Below the pieces are notes generated by a model that was not told the origin of the DNA, made no database searches, and saw nothing but the letters and a program-made list of their open reading frames with translations. Source: an uncultured Candidatus Poseidoniales archaeon (GTDB taxonomy: Archaea > Thermoplasmatota > Poseidoniia > Poseidoniales > Thalassarchaeaceae). Taken from it: a stretch of 55,770 nt of DNA. The position numbers and the translations under genes were made by a program. This document shows positions 41,490-49,338 of this stretch, one piece after another. The DNA lies in NCBI GenBank assembly GCA_902560445.1, contig CACELO010000006.1:1-55770 (forward strand). Direction: 5' to 3'. Within the stretch, counting starts at the first letter, position 1. Every line of letters starts with the position of its first letter.

Positions 41490-42050
41490 ATGCTGGCCAT
41501 TACGCCAAAAGCTCGTGAAATGCTTGACTCGTTCGCCGAGCAGGCCGACCAAGCAGATTTGTCTTTACGTGTTGAAATCGTTGGCAGGGGACCGAAAGGT
41601 TTCCAGTATGATTTACAGTTTGTTGGTGCTGAAGGGGGCTCTGAAGATGATTACATCAACGAGGTTGATGGAATAACAGTTCGAATCGCAGCTAGGAGTG
41701 TTCAGTATCTCGACGGTGCGACTCTTGACTTCAAGGAGACCTTGATGGGTGGTGGATTCGCGTTTGATAATCCCAACCCCATGTGGGTTGATGAACTGTC
41801 TAAGAAAGTCGCTGAAATAATCAACAGTGAGGTCAATCCAGCGGTCGCCAGTCACGGTGGCATTGTCGAACTCGTAGGTGTTGATGAAAATAAAGCAATA
41901 ATCGCATTTGGAGGTGGGTGTCAAGGTTGTGGCATGGCCGATGTTACACTAAAGCAAGGTGTTGAGGTGATGATTAAGGAAAAGGCCCCTGAAATTGTTG
42001 AGGTTATCGATTCAACAGATCATGCAGCAGGGACCAATCCGTTCTACTGA
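41490..42050 (+). CDS. Nfu-type Fe-S cluster carrier with degenerate A-type N-terminal domain
   Basis: A 186-residue two-domain protein. Residues 1-95 resemble an A-type (HesB/IscA) scaffold, starting ITPKAREML and ending LMGGGFAFDNPN, but carry none of the three ligand cysteines. Residues 100-186 are an Nfu domain with VNPAVASHGGIVELVGV and the cluster motif GGGCQGCGMADVTLKQGVE (CxxC). This is the layout of NfuA, which passes 4Fe-4S clusters to target enzymes. The ATG at 41490 follows GAAGGA closely; an in-frame TTG at 41454 would add 12 unconserved residues. Several Fe-S enzymes in the window (MoaA, RaSEA, AddAB-like nucleases) are potential clients. Confidence 0.87.
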   Translation: MLAITPKAREMLDSFAEQADQADLSLRVEIVGRGPKGFQYDLQFVGAEGGSEDDYINEVDGITVRIAARSVQYLDGATLDFKETLMGGGFAFDNPNPMWVDELSKKVAEIINSEVNPAVASHGGIVELVGVDENKAIIAFGGGCQGCGMADVTLKQGVEVMIKEKAPEIVEVIDSTDHAAGTNPFY

Positions 42051-42056
42051 ATTGAA

Positions 42057-42827
42057 TCAGTAGACCATCCTGACTTCATCGTCATCGTCTTCGTCTTCGG
42101 GTGCAGGTAGAGCGTTTGCTTGTGCCCGCTCAAATGCCTCGCGTACTCTTTCCTCTATAGCCCGAGCATCTTCGAGGAGCCCTTTGACTGGTATCTCCAA
42201 ATCTATCAAATCACAAATACCCTCGATTGCTAGTAATGCGGCTCGCGCATCGGGGTACATTGGGTTACATTCTGCTAAAAGTGCAGTGACATCTAAGCCT
42301 CTGCGCTCGCCTTCAGCAATTAGGTAGCCGGAGATTCCGGAGACGATTCCTTGTTGGATTCGCTGAATGTTGGAGTTGTCAAGTGCATCTCGGCCTATTG
42401 TGGTTGAGGAAACGCCCCACAAATCGCTTTCTTCCTTGATCCCCAAGTCGTTACTTACAACCCCGTCGATTACGATTAACCTGTCAAAGCCTCCCTTGGT
42501 GAACCATTCTAGGACAGTCTCTCCAAAGTGAACATCGTTCTGAGGAGGGAATTGAATTTCCGCAATAAATATCCCGAGTCCATCTCCTTGATAGACTCGT
42601 ACTGGATGTTTTGGTACTGATTCATGAATAAGAGCAATTGCAGGAAACTCTGGATGGAGGACGGTCCCCATAGGATCGAGGTCAAGTGTCTGAATGATGT
42701 GAGACATTGCAATTACTCCCACCGAACCCACTGTAGAAAAGCCACAAATTGCTGTACCGCCAAGGGTTGTTGGGTCTGCAGAGGAGTGCAGAACTAATGG
42801 ATAACCCGGGTTGTCGTGTGTAGCCAT
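42057..42827 (-). CDS. PAC2 / proteasome assembly chaperone-family protein (paralogue 1)
   Basis: A 256-residue member of the archaeal PAC2-like (COG1938) family, related to proteasome assembly chaperone 2. Family-like parts are AICGFSTVGSVGVIAMSHII near the start, HPEFPAIALIHE, LIVIDGVVSND and QQGIVSGISGYLIAEGERRG. The C-terminus is a helical acidic tail (EDEDDDDEVRMVY). A second member lies at 49339-50181. The exact role in archaea is not settled; assistance in proteasome assembly is the family-based suggestion. Its stop is 6 bases from that of the Nfu gene (convergent). Confidence 0.8.
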   Translation of the reverse strand: MATHDNPGYPLVLHSSADPTTLGGTAICGFSTVGSVGVIAMSHIIQTLDLDPMGTVLHPEFPAIALIHESVPKHPVRVYQGDGLGIFIAEIQFPPQNDVHFGETVLEWFTKGGFDRLIVIDGVVSNDLGIKEESDLWGVSSTTIGRDALDNSNIQRIQQGIVSGISGYLIAEGERRGLDVTALLAECNPMYPDARAALLAIEGICDLIDLEIPVKGLLEDARAIEERVREAFERAQANALPAPEDEDDDDEVRMVY

Positions 42828-42966
42828 CGAACATCGGCTGATGTCGAAGAGTCTTGAACCAAACGGTCACGAGAGGTTGAGATACGGAGATGTATAACGG
42901 CTGATTAGAATGATATTATTTTGTGGTTTATTTTATCAATTAGTGATTAATCGGCGACTTGATAGT

Positions 42967-43512
42967 ATGTCAGAGGAAGATAATGGCGACATTGGGAGAA
43001 TTATAATCAGAGTCGGCTCAACTGAAGTGGATTTGACTGGATCATCTCGCGAAGTCAATGATTCATGGCTGAAACTCAAGGAGCAGGATACCTGGGCCTC
43101 TGCACTATCAAAAATTCGAACCGCTAGACAAGACGCCATTGAAGCCGCGCGTAAATCCCTCAGCGAAACTGGAGTACCAGAGCGAGGTTCTGCATTTAGA
43201 AGACTCCTTGATAATTGTAACATCTACAGAACTGGTGATGTGATTTTGGCTGCAATTCACTATCTTCGCTCAGTTGAAAAAGAGGATAATACCCCTCCTC
43301 GAGAAGTGAAGAAATTGATTGAGGATTCTGGTCGTTGGACAGATGAGGAATTGGAGAAGTGGAACGTTTCACTATACATCAATAGAATGTTGGATGATTC
43401 CTCATCCAGAGGGCGTCCGGCTTTGTTGAGCTTGCCACAAGGCACCGATAAGAATCGATTTGTGATACTTACAGACGCTGGTAGAGATCATCTGGAGAGG
43501 CTGTCTACTTGA
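42967..43512 (+). CDS. Conserved-looking helical protein, possible winged-helix end
   Basis: 181 residues from the ATG at 42967 (an earlier in-frame ATG at 42910 would add a hydrophobic stretch unlike the rest). The start RIIIRVGSTEVDLTG is a beta-hairpin; the middle is helical and charged (ASALSKIRTARQDAIEAAR). The end, GRWTDEELEKWNVSLYINRM followed by RGRPALLSL and FVILTDAGRDHLERL, resembles a winged-helix layout with a predicted wing and recognition helix. I do not recognise a family. It is joined to the pentapeptide gene by a TTGA overlap, so both are translated together. Confidence 0.65.
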   Translation: MSEEDNGDIGRIIIRVGSTEVDLTGSSREVNDSWLKLKEQDTWASALSKIRTARQDAIEAARKSLSETGVPERGSAFRRLLDNCNIYRTGDVILAAIHYLRSVEKEDNTPPREVKKLIEDSGRWTDEELEKWNVSLYINRMLDDSSSRGRPALLSLPQGTDKNRFVILTDAGRDHLERLST

Positions 43513-43919
43513 GCGATGAAAATTTAGAATTAGGGCCAAAAGATTGGTCTTTCACCTCCCATGTTGGAGCAGACCTTCGGGGGATTGACCTGTCGGGAGC
43601 TAATCTTCGTCGAGCCGTTTTTGATGGGGCTGATTTGGAAGGTGCTGATTTGTCGGGTGCCGATCTTCGCAGGGCCTCTTTCAAGCGCGCTAATCTGATG
43701 AAGGCCGCGTTTGATGATGCAGATATGCGTGATGCGAGTTTTGTCAAGGCTCGAATGAATTTGTCAAATTTCCAAAGATGTCGCCTCGATGGTGCTGACC
43801 TACGTGGGATACGGGGGCGCTATGCCATCTGGAGAGAAGCAAATTGGTGGGAGGCGACTATGGATGATGGTCTACGCAATGCGCTGGAAAAGAAGTGGCC
43901 AAAACCAGAAAAGGATTAA
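43509..43919 (+). CDS. Pentapeptide-repeat protein
   Basis: A 136-residue protein made largely of A(D/N)LxX pentapeptide units (about residues 20-110): ADLRGIDLSGANLRRAVFDG, ADLEGADLSGADLRRASFKR and so on, giving a right-handed quadrilateral beta-helix of about four turns. A short Trp-rich end follows (AIWREANWWEATMDD). Small pentapeptide proteins can mimic DNA or act as structural units; no specific role is evident. The TTG start at 43509 is supported by GGAGAGG 8 bases upstream and by overlap with the preceding stop. The stop overlaps that of the convergent thioesterase gene. Confidence 0.8.
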   Translation: MSDENLELGPKDWSFTSHVGADLRGIDLSGANLRRAVFDGADLEGADLSGADLRRASFKRANLMKAAFDDADMRDASFVKARMNLSNFQRCRLDGADLRGIRGRYAIWREANWWEATMDDGLRNALEKKWPKPEKD

Positions 43920-44332
43920 TTGAGAGTCAATTTGGAAAGGCCTTCTCGCATCCAGTCAGGTACTGTTATCTTCTTCTTCACATCATTCATATCTACACAT
44001 ACAGTAACTTGATCTGCAGACCAACAAAGTGTTCCGTTTTGATTTCTAAATTCAATTCTCCAAGTGATTGAAGTTTGTCCGATTTTTGGAACTGTAATTC
44101 TACAATCTACTATGTCGCCATATGCTAATGGGTGGCGGAAATTTGCTTCTGAGTGAACAAGTGGAAATCCAATTTTGTACTCTCTCAAAATTTCGTTGTA
44201 ATGTATACCGCAGGAGTACTCCCATGATTCTTCGTAAAATCTGTGAGCTAGGTCCCAATATTGAGGATAGTAGACTATCTTGGCCATATCGACCATCGGG
44301 AAGTCGATTCGCCTACTCGAGGTAAAGGCCAT
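43916..44332 (-). CDS. YbgC-like acyl-CoA thioesterase (hotdog fold)
   Basis: A 138-residue hotdog-fold protein of the 4HBT/YbgC group. The catalytic-loop region is RIDFPMVDMAKIVYYPQYWD, in which the usual acid position (DxxGHVNN or DxxGIVYY) is seen as VDMAKIVYY, followed by the long central helix. GFPLVHSEANFRHPLAYGD and the strand ITWRIEFRN are also family-like. It should hydrolyse acyl-CoA thioesters; substrate unknown. Single gene, convergent with the pentapeptide protein. Confidence 0.8.
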   Translation of the reverse strand: MAFTSSRRIDFPMVDMAKIVYYPQYWDLAHRFYEESWEYSCGIHYNEILREYKIGFPLVHSEANFRHPLAYGDIVDCRITVPKIGQTSITWRIEFRNQNGTLCWSADQVTVCVDMNDVKKKITVPDWMREGLSKLTLN

Positions 44333-44383
44333 GTTCTGCCATAGATGGAAGAGAGATGAATATGTCGACTAAAGAATAGTCAA

Positions 44384-45418
44384 TCATTCTCCCCTAGTAT
44401 GAGAAAGCATCCATTGCATTATTTCTGGATCGGAATAGATTGTAAACCAGCCGCCATGTTCTCCGCCGACTACTGTTTGGAATTCAATCTCTGCACCAAG
44501 ACTACTCAAATTTTCAGCCATATGGGCGGCCATACTGTATTCTGAGGTGCTGTCATTTGTGCCGTGACTCATCCAAATTGGAATATGTGCAATACTCTCG
44601 GCAAGTGGAACATAAGAATATGGCTCATGATGAGGAGTTAGTGGCATAATTGCTGCAAAATAATCTGGAAGTGCAGCAGCTACGATGAATGTGCCTCTTC
44701 CTCCCATACTCAAACCAGTAAGGTATATTCTACTATCATCGACATTCAGATTTGCTTTAACGTCTTCAAGAACATCTAATGCCTTCTTTGGGTCCCAATC
44801 AATTTCCAATTTCGAGGGTCTGACAATGATGTATCTGTCATCATCCGGGATGTGGAAATTATTTGTCATCATATTATTGAAGAATACTGAATCTAGTAGT
44901 TGACCATGGAGATAAAGGAATACTGGATACTCAATTGAAGCATTATATCCAGCTGGAATTTTTACCGAATAAGTGTAGCCGCACTCGTAATCAAGGCGTT
45001 CATCTACAACCACTTCAGAATCGTTATTTAATTCGATAGAGGTGTATGAAACATCTGTCAAACCGTCGACGGCAAGCCATTGTCCGGCTTTAATCTCGGG
45101 CCAAGACGAGGGGTTGGTTGTTGGGTTAAGGCCCTCTGTAGCGGTCACATTACATGGAGGGACAGAGATTGGTCCAGTCTCTTCTTCTGACCTATCTGAA
45201 TCAAAGGAACACTCTTCTCTTTCCTCGATCCATATTCCTCCTCTCTCTTCACAATCCTGTGATGTGATTGACGTTGGTTCGTTGGTCTCTTCTCGTATAT
45301 CTTCCCTATCAATATCTGAAATTGGGTCTACGAATCCTTCTGATTCGTCTTCTGAAGCACAGCCAACAAAACTACAGGATATTAGTAGAATAGTCAGAGC
45401 AAACGCTGTACTTCGCAT
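44384..45418 (-). CDS. Exported lipoprotein esterase (PHB depolymerase / dienelactone hydrolase-like)
   Basis: A 344-residue lipoprotein: signal helix at residues 4-17, lipobox FVGC, then a Glu/Asp/Ser-rich spacer of about 90 residues with CEERGGIWIEEREEC. The C-terminal 220 residues are an alpha/beta-hydrolase: PVFLYLHGQLLDS, nucleophile GLSMGGRGTF, acid region HIPIWMSHGTNDSTS and catalytic His in GGEHGGWFTIY. The order resembles extracellular polyhydroxybutyrate depolymerase / feruloyl-type esterases. It probably degrades a polymer or ester outside the cell. The ATG at 45418 begins the signal peptide; an upstream ATG at 45529 would run into tRNA sequence and is rejected. Confidence 0.85.
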   Translation of the reverse strand: MRSTAFALTILLISCSFVGCASEDESEGFVDPISDIDREDIREETNEPTSITSQDCEERGGIWIEEREECSFDSDRSEEETGPISVPPCNVTATEGLNPTTNPSSWPEIKAGQWLAVDGLTDVSYTSIELNNDSEVVVDERLDYECGYTYSVKIPAGYNASIEYPVFLYLHGQLLDSVFFNNMMTNNFHIPDDDRYIIVRPSKLEIDWDPKKALDVLEDVKANLNVDDSRIYLTGLSMGGRGTFIVAAALPDYFAAIMPLTPHHEPYSYVPLAESIAHIPIWMSHGTNDSTSEYSMAAHMAENLSSLGAEIEFQTVVGGEHGGWFTIYSDPEIMQWMLSHTRGE

Positions 45419-45485
45419 GTATATTCGTGAATAATTTCCGTTATGTAGTATTGTATAGTGAAAAGTTCCCATATTTCGGTGAAAA

Positions 45486-45562
45486 TGGCGGACCCACCGC
45501 GATTCGAACACGGGTTTGAGGCTCCGCAAGCCCCAGTGATATCCAGGCTACACTATGGGTCC
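45486..45562 (-). tRNA. tRNA-Arg (anticodon GCG)
   Basis: A complete cloverleaf can be drawn: acceptor GGACCCA/TGGGTCC, anticodon arm GGGGC-TTGCGGA-GCCTC giving anticodon GCG (reads CGC/CGU, Arg), T arm CCGTG-TTCGAAT-CGCGG, discriminator G, and an encoded CCA (45486-45488). There is no intron. The D stem is three pairs plus a U-U. Confidence 0.92.
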
Positions 45563-45611
45563 AGCGTGTTTTCGACCGATGACTTCTGTATAACTCCGAC
45601 GGTGGGTAAAA

Positions 45612-45965
45612 TCACATTGAAAGGGGCAGAACAGTCTTCCAACGAGGCTCTGCAAGTTTCTTTGCATTAGGAGCAATCCTGGTATTCTTGGTTTTGTTAG
45701 TAAGAATTCCATGCATCCCTCCGACCGAAAATTTTACTCTCAACTCGACCATTCTATCTCGCTCGGCCGCATTCATCTGGTCTTCATCTAAGTCTATGCT
45801 AGAGCCAGCTTCATCTCCAGCATTTGTAATACTCAAACTGTTACCTTCCATACTCGCTCGAGGAGAGAAGTCGAAGTCGTCTGGATGATTCATCAAAACA
45901 TCGACGTCGACAATCAGTCGATTCCTTACCGAGGCCTTCTTGACTTCGATAGAACGTACCATCAA
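45612..45965 (-). CDS. Small conserved-looking protein, function unknown
   Basis: A 117-residue protein without signal or membrane segment. The first part is strand-like and basic (SIEVKKASVRNRLIVDVDV), the middle is acidic (SSIDLDEDQMNAAERDRM), and the last third is basic (KTKNTRIAPNAKKLAEPRW). No known domain is visible. It lies between the tRNA-Arg gene and the PKD lipoprotein gene on the same strand. Its reality is supported by the absence of any better frame in this stretch. Confidence 0.55.
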   Translation of the reverse strand: MMVRSIEVKKASVRNRLIVDVDVLMNHPDDFDFSPRASMEGNSLSITNAGDEAGSSIDLDEDQMNAAERDRMVELRVKFSVGGMHGILTNKTKNTRIAPNAKKLAEPRWKTVLPLSM

Positions 45966-46016
45966 AGCCTTCCAATGGCTTTGGGTTGAAAGGCCTTCTC
46001 CATCGAAAATGAGAGA

Positions 46017-47201
46017 TTATACGGTGACTTCACTGACCCTTGGAATCAAAATCATGTAATCTATAGTTAGTGTCCAGTCATTTCCTGGGTCTGGATCTAC
46101 TTCGTCGATTAGAATATCTGGATCGCAATCATCGGCCGTAATTACCCAAATCCATTCACCTTGCCCGAACCTCGCTCCAGCCTGGTTGAGAAGTGACTGT
46201 TCTAGGCTATCGGAACTATCGGCACTTACTGTATATCCACTATCAGGCCAAGGATTCAAGTCGCCTCTCTCTATACTCGCTGTTGCATTTATTGTGACAT
46301 TGTCGTGAGAAGTCTGAGCACTTGTAGTCCAGCCAGTCATTGGAATATTTAGACGGAGTGTGAAATTATCTTCTGGCCATTGAATTGGTAGTAAATCTCG
46401 ATCGAGAACCAAGGTTGCATTGATTTGCATGATTCTAGCGCCATTAGTACGAGACCCTATTTGTCCGGGTATATGTTGGTGTGTTGTACTTTCACCTTGT
46501 TCTGTATACCCCGACCATTCGTAAGTTACATGTTGTTCTTCCCAAACCACATTGAACATTCGACTTACAACCATCAGGCTCCATATTTCTGTGCTTGTGG
46601 CGCCGTTATCGTCTACTACGGTTAGCGAACCTGTTTGGTTTCCAGAATCTGCATACATCACTTGAACAGAAGAAGACGTGGAATCTGCATCATTTGTTGG
46701 ATCGCCATCGCCATTTCTGTCGAATCCAAGATCTAGGTCCCAGATGAATTCAACACCCCCTCCTTCTGAATCAAAGGATGCTGAGGCATCGATAGTCGCA
46801 GTCTGATTGGTTCGAACATAGCCAGGTTTGTCGATTACGATGGTTGGAGGCGAATTAACGAATATCGTTATCGATGCCCTATCGCTTTCCCCACGATCGT
46901 TGAAAACAACAACTTCAACGTCGTGGTTTCCGGCTTGAGTAAAAGTGTGGAAGGCGATGCCGGTGGTGGTCGTTCTCGTTTCTCCATCTCCAAAGTCCCA
47001 AACATATTCGTCGATAATTGTCGGCGATGGTGTGCTTGAAGACCTGGCGTCAAAATTAACTGATTCACCTAGATTAATCGAGTTTTGATCTGCGGAAATT
47101 TCGGCAATAGGAGTCGTTGAAGCCAAGCCAGTGCATCCTGCTAAAGAGGTAAGTAAGAGCAGGATGGATAGTGATACGGCTCGTCCGGCTTCTAACCCCA
47201 T
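46017..47201 (-). CDS. PKD-domain surface lipoprotein
   Basis: A 394-residue exported lipoprotein with signal helix and lipobox SLAGC (Cys about 24). Two PKD-type beta-sandwich domains follow: the first with VNFDARSSSTPSP, DEYVWDFGDGETRTTTTG and HTFTQAGNHDVEVVVFN; the second with IDASASFDSEGGGVEFIWDL and a Ca-binding-like DRNGDGDPTNDAD. The remaining 200 residues are beta-rich and unrecognised. PKD domains generally mediate protein or glycan contacts outside the cell. The ATG at 47201 starts the signal peptide; an earlier ATG at 47255 adds an unlikely hydrophobic extension. Confidence 0.8.
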   Translation of the reverse strand: MGLEAGRAVSLSILLLLTSLAGCTGLASTTPIAEISADQNSINLGESVNFDARSSSTPSPTIIDEYVWDFGDGETRTTTTGIAFHTFTQAGNHDVEVVVFNDRGESDRASITIFVNSPPTIVIDKPGYVRTNQTATIDASASFDSEGGGVEFIWDLDLGFDRNGDGDPTNDADSTSSSVQVMYADSGNQTGSLTVVDDNGATSTEIWSLMVVSRMFNVVWEEQHVTYEWSGYTEQGESTTHQHIPGQIGSRTNGARIMQINATLVLDRDLLPIQWPEDNFTLRLNIPMTGWTTSAQTSHDNVTINATASIERGDLNPWPDSGYTVSADSSDSLEQSLLNQAGARFGQGEWIWVITADDCDPDILIDEVDPDPGNDWTLTIDYMILIPRVSEVTV

Positions 47202-47292
47202 TATACAAATGGGGTAGAGAGAGACAAATAGGTATGACGGATTTATTCCTGTCACCGATGAAGTTCAAGGAGGGTCTCCCATCCGTGAAGTC

Positions 47293-48108
47293 ATGGTCGG
47301 AGGTATGCTAACCGGATACAGGGTTCTCGGCTTCGACCTAGAGACTACAGGATTGAACCCTCGAAGCGACCGAATTGTGCAATATGCATTGATTGGTAGT
47401 GACGTTGATGGTTCACATATTAACCAAACAGCTCTGGTAAATCCTCGTCGCTCAATACCTCCTGAATCTTCTCGAGTGCACGGCATTACTGACGAGGATG
47501 TGAAGGGAGAAAGTGAGTTTTCTGAACATCTTCCTGAATTAATCAAATTGATTTCTGATGCCGTTATAGTTGGGCATAATGTTTCAAGATTTGATTGGAG
47601 ATTTCTTGAGTTGGAGTGTATGAGGGCGGGGTTCGAAGTCCCTGTGCCAAGAGCAATTATTGACACCCTGACCTTGGCTAGGAAACTGAAAATTCCTGGT
47701 CGTCATGCATTGGGATCTCTTTGCGCGCGTTACGATATCAACATCGCCCGCGCGCACAGTGCCGATGCGGACGCGGGTGCAACCCTGCTGTTACTTTGGT
47801 CGATGATGCAAAGTCATCCGAAGGAATTCAGAGGCGAACTGGATGAATTACAAGATATGCTATCTGGAAATCGAGGTAATAATGACAGGTTAGGCCCTAG
47901 TTTGGTTGATTTGGAGCCGGTCCAAGGTACAAATGGAAGATTACGCCATTCAGATCAAGGAATTGTCATCGCCTTCGGAAAGCACAAGGGCAGGACCTTA
48001 CAAGAACTGAAGAAGGTCGACAAACGCTACTTGGACTGGTTATCTTCGCCGTCTTCGCCAATTTCTTCAAAAACCGTATCAGAATTACTTCGTAACCAAC
48101 GTGAGTAA
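47293..48108 (+). CDS. DEDDh exonuclease with C-terminal DUF3820-like domain
   Basis: A 271-residue DnaQ-like 3'-5' exonuclease: FDLETTGLNPRSDRIVQYAL (Exo I, DxE), GHNVSRFDWRFLE (Exo II) and AHSADADAGATLLL (Exo III, HxxxxD). The C-terminal 50 residues, IVIAFGKHKGRTLQELKKVD then RYLDWL, resemble the FGKxKGxxLxDLPxxYLxWL motif of DUF3820. It may act in proofreading or DNA/RNA turnover. The ATG at 47293 is used; another at 47305 lies next to GGAGGT. The last 82 bases overlap the 3' end of the convergent RecB-family nuclease gene. Confidence 0.8.
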   Translation: MVGGMLTGYRVLGFDLETTGLNPRSDRIVQYALIGSDVDGSHINQTALVNPRRSIPPESSRVHGITDEDVKGESEFSEHLPELIKLISDAVIVGHNVSRFDWRFLELECMRAGFEVPVPRAIIDTLTLARKLKIPGRHALGSLCARYDINIARAHSADADAGATLLLLWSMMQSHPKEFRGELDELQDMLSGNRGNNDRLGPSLVDLEPVQGTNGRLRHSDQGIVIAFGKHKGRTLQELKKVDKRYLDWLSSPSSPISSKTVSELLRNQRE

Positions 48109-49319
48109 TCGCGGGCGTGCCCTTCGTTCATTGGATTCCACGGTAATACCTCGCACCAATCACCAAGATGTGCAATTCGTCCATCCATTCTAGCGCTGCC
48201 AAGAAAAATAGCTCCTTCATGCCCAGAGTCAAGGAGTTCGGACAGATGTGCTAGGGCTTGATCACGAAGAACTGCGCCGAATTTATGATCTGAAGGGGCT
48301 AATTCCCCTTCATTGCCGATAGGTGGCATTCGTTGGAATAGAGCCGCTCCAGCCTCACGGTCAAATCGAATGACTTGGACCACCTCATCACGAAACATAT
48401 GACCTGGTGAGAGTGTACCGTCACGACGAGCGGCCCACCAAATTGGGCACCACGCTTTCCACTCACACCAGCCACACTGCTGGTCGCCAGGTGTGGCGGG
48501 AAGAGGTGTCTTGGAAGGGCGCATTCCTTCCCATGCCTCTAATGCCGATTCCAATACATCTGGGCCATCGGCTTGGTGAACTGTTTGGTTTGCAGAGTAC
48601 CAGCCTTCTGCGACTACGGTTGGGTGATTGGGATTATTCTGTTTCAATAAATCTCGATAGAACCTTAGTTGTCGACTAACTTTTTCATTTAGTGTGGGAG
48701 ATGGTGGTTTACCGGTTTTCAAATCGGCTACAACCCAACCTCGCGAGTCCCCATTTTCATCGATATCGGCTACCAATAAATCGAGTCGCCCCATTAACCG
48801 TCCACATTCTGAAACTAAAGTTCCTTCATTCGCCAAAACGATTGACTGTACCTCTTTCCAAGTTGCTACGCTAACTTCTGATAGGTTTTGAACTTCAACG
48901 TTGGATTTGCTAAATAGGATATTCAAGGCTCCGATAAGTCCGTCGTGGGCCTTGGTTATTTGTTCCTCCTTCCAACGAGGATGTCGAGGAGTTTCTAGAA
49001 AATTATCTTTTTCGATTTGCCAATGTCTATCCAATACTGCTTTGGCGGTGGCAGGAAGCCAGTCTGCTTCATCATCTTCACGATCGGCTAAATCGAGATT
49101 ACAGAGGTCTTCTACCGAATTGTGGACAGCATTACCCAAGGCCGCGGGCATGCTCGCCTTTCGAGGAAGGCCTTGACGAGAAAGCCAGTATTTTCTTGGA
49201 CATTCTTCGTACCTATTCCAGGATGATGGAGACAATTGGTGAGCGATAAAACCCTCATCCGGTTCAGGACTTGATTTGCTTACTTCACCCGATGATTGCA
49301 CCTCCTCTGCCTCCGACAT
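48027..49319 (-). CDS. RecB-family Fe-S PD-(D/E)XK nuclease
   Basis: A 430-residue stand-alone nuclease with the Fe-S staple. Motifs: first cysteine in SSWNRYEECPRKYWLSRQG (near residue 38), GNAVHNSVEDL (His), LMGRLDLLVADID (Asp), WVVADLKTGKP (DxK), VSRQLRFYRDLL (QxxxY), and the cysteine cluster QCGWCEWKAWCPIWW near 285. This is the PDDEXK_1/Cas4-AddB nuclease class. After about residue 300 follow 130 residues that may form an extra OB-like or winged domain. No CRISPR array or cas gene is present, so a repair or processing role is more likely than adaptation. It is divergent from the second PAC2 gene and overlaps the exonuclease gene tail to tail. Confidence 0.82.
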   Translation of the reverse strand: MSEAEEVQSSGEVSKSSPEPDEGFIAHQLSPSSWNRYEECPRKYWLSRQGLPRKASMPAALGNAVHNSVEDLCNLDLADREDDEADWLPATAKAVLDRHWQIEKDNFLETPRHPRWKEEQITKAHDGLIGALNILFSKSNVEVQNLSEVSVATWKEVQSIVLANEGTLVSECGRLMGRLDLLVADIDENGDSRGWVVADLKTGKPPSPTLNEKVSRQLRFYRDLLKQNNPNHPTVVAEGWYSANQTVHQADGPDVLESALEAWEGMRPSKTPLPATPGDQQCGWCEWKAWCPIWWAARRDGTLSPGHMFRDEVVQVIRFDREAGAALFQRMPPIGNEGELAPSDHKFGAVLRDQALAHLSELLDSGHEGAIFLGSARMDGRIAHLGDWCEVLPWNPMNEGHARDYSRWLRSNSDTVFEEIGEDGEDNQSK

Positions 49320-49338
49320 GCTATATCGAGAGAGGCCA

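Noticed and set aside
45419-45529. Extension of the esterase lipoprotein to an upstream ATG at 45529
   Set aside because: The extension would run into the tRNA-Arg gene and destroy the signal peptide and lipobox position; the ATG at 45418 starts a standard lipoprotein signal.
48027-49319. Possible Cas4 as sign of a CRISPR adaptation locus
   Set aside because: The nuclease has the Cas4/AddB-type Fe-S motif, but it is longer than Cas4 and no cas1, cas2 or array is present; neighbours are an exonuclease and a PAC2 protein.
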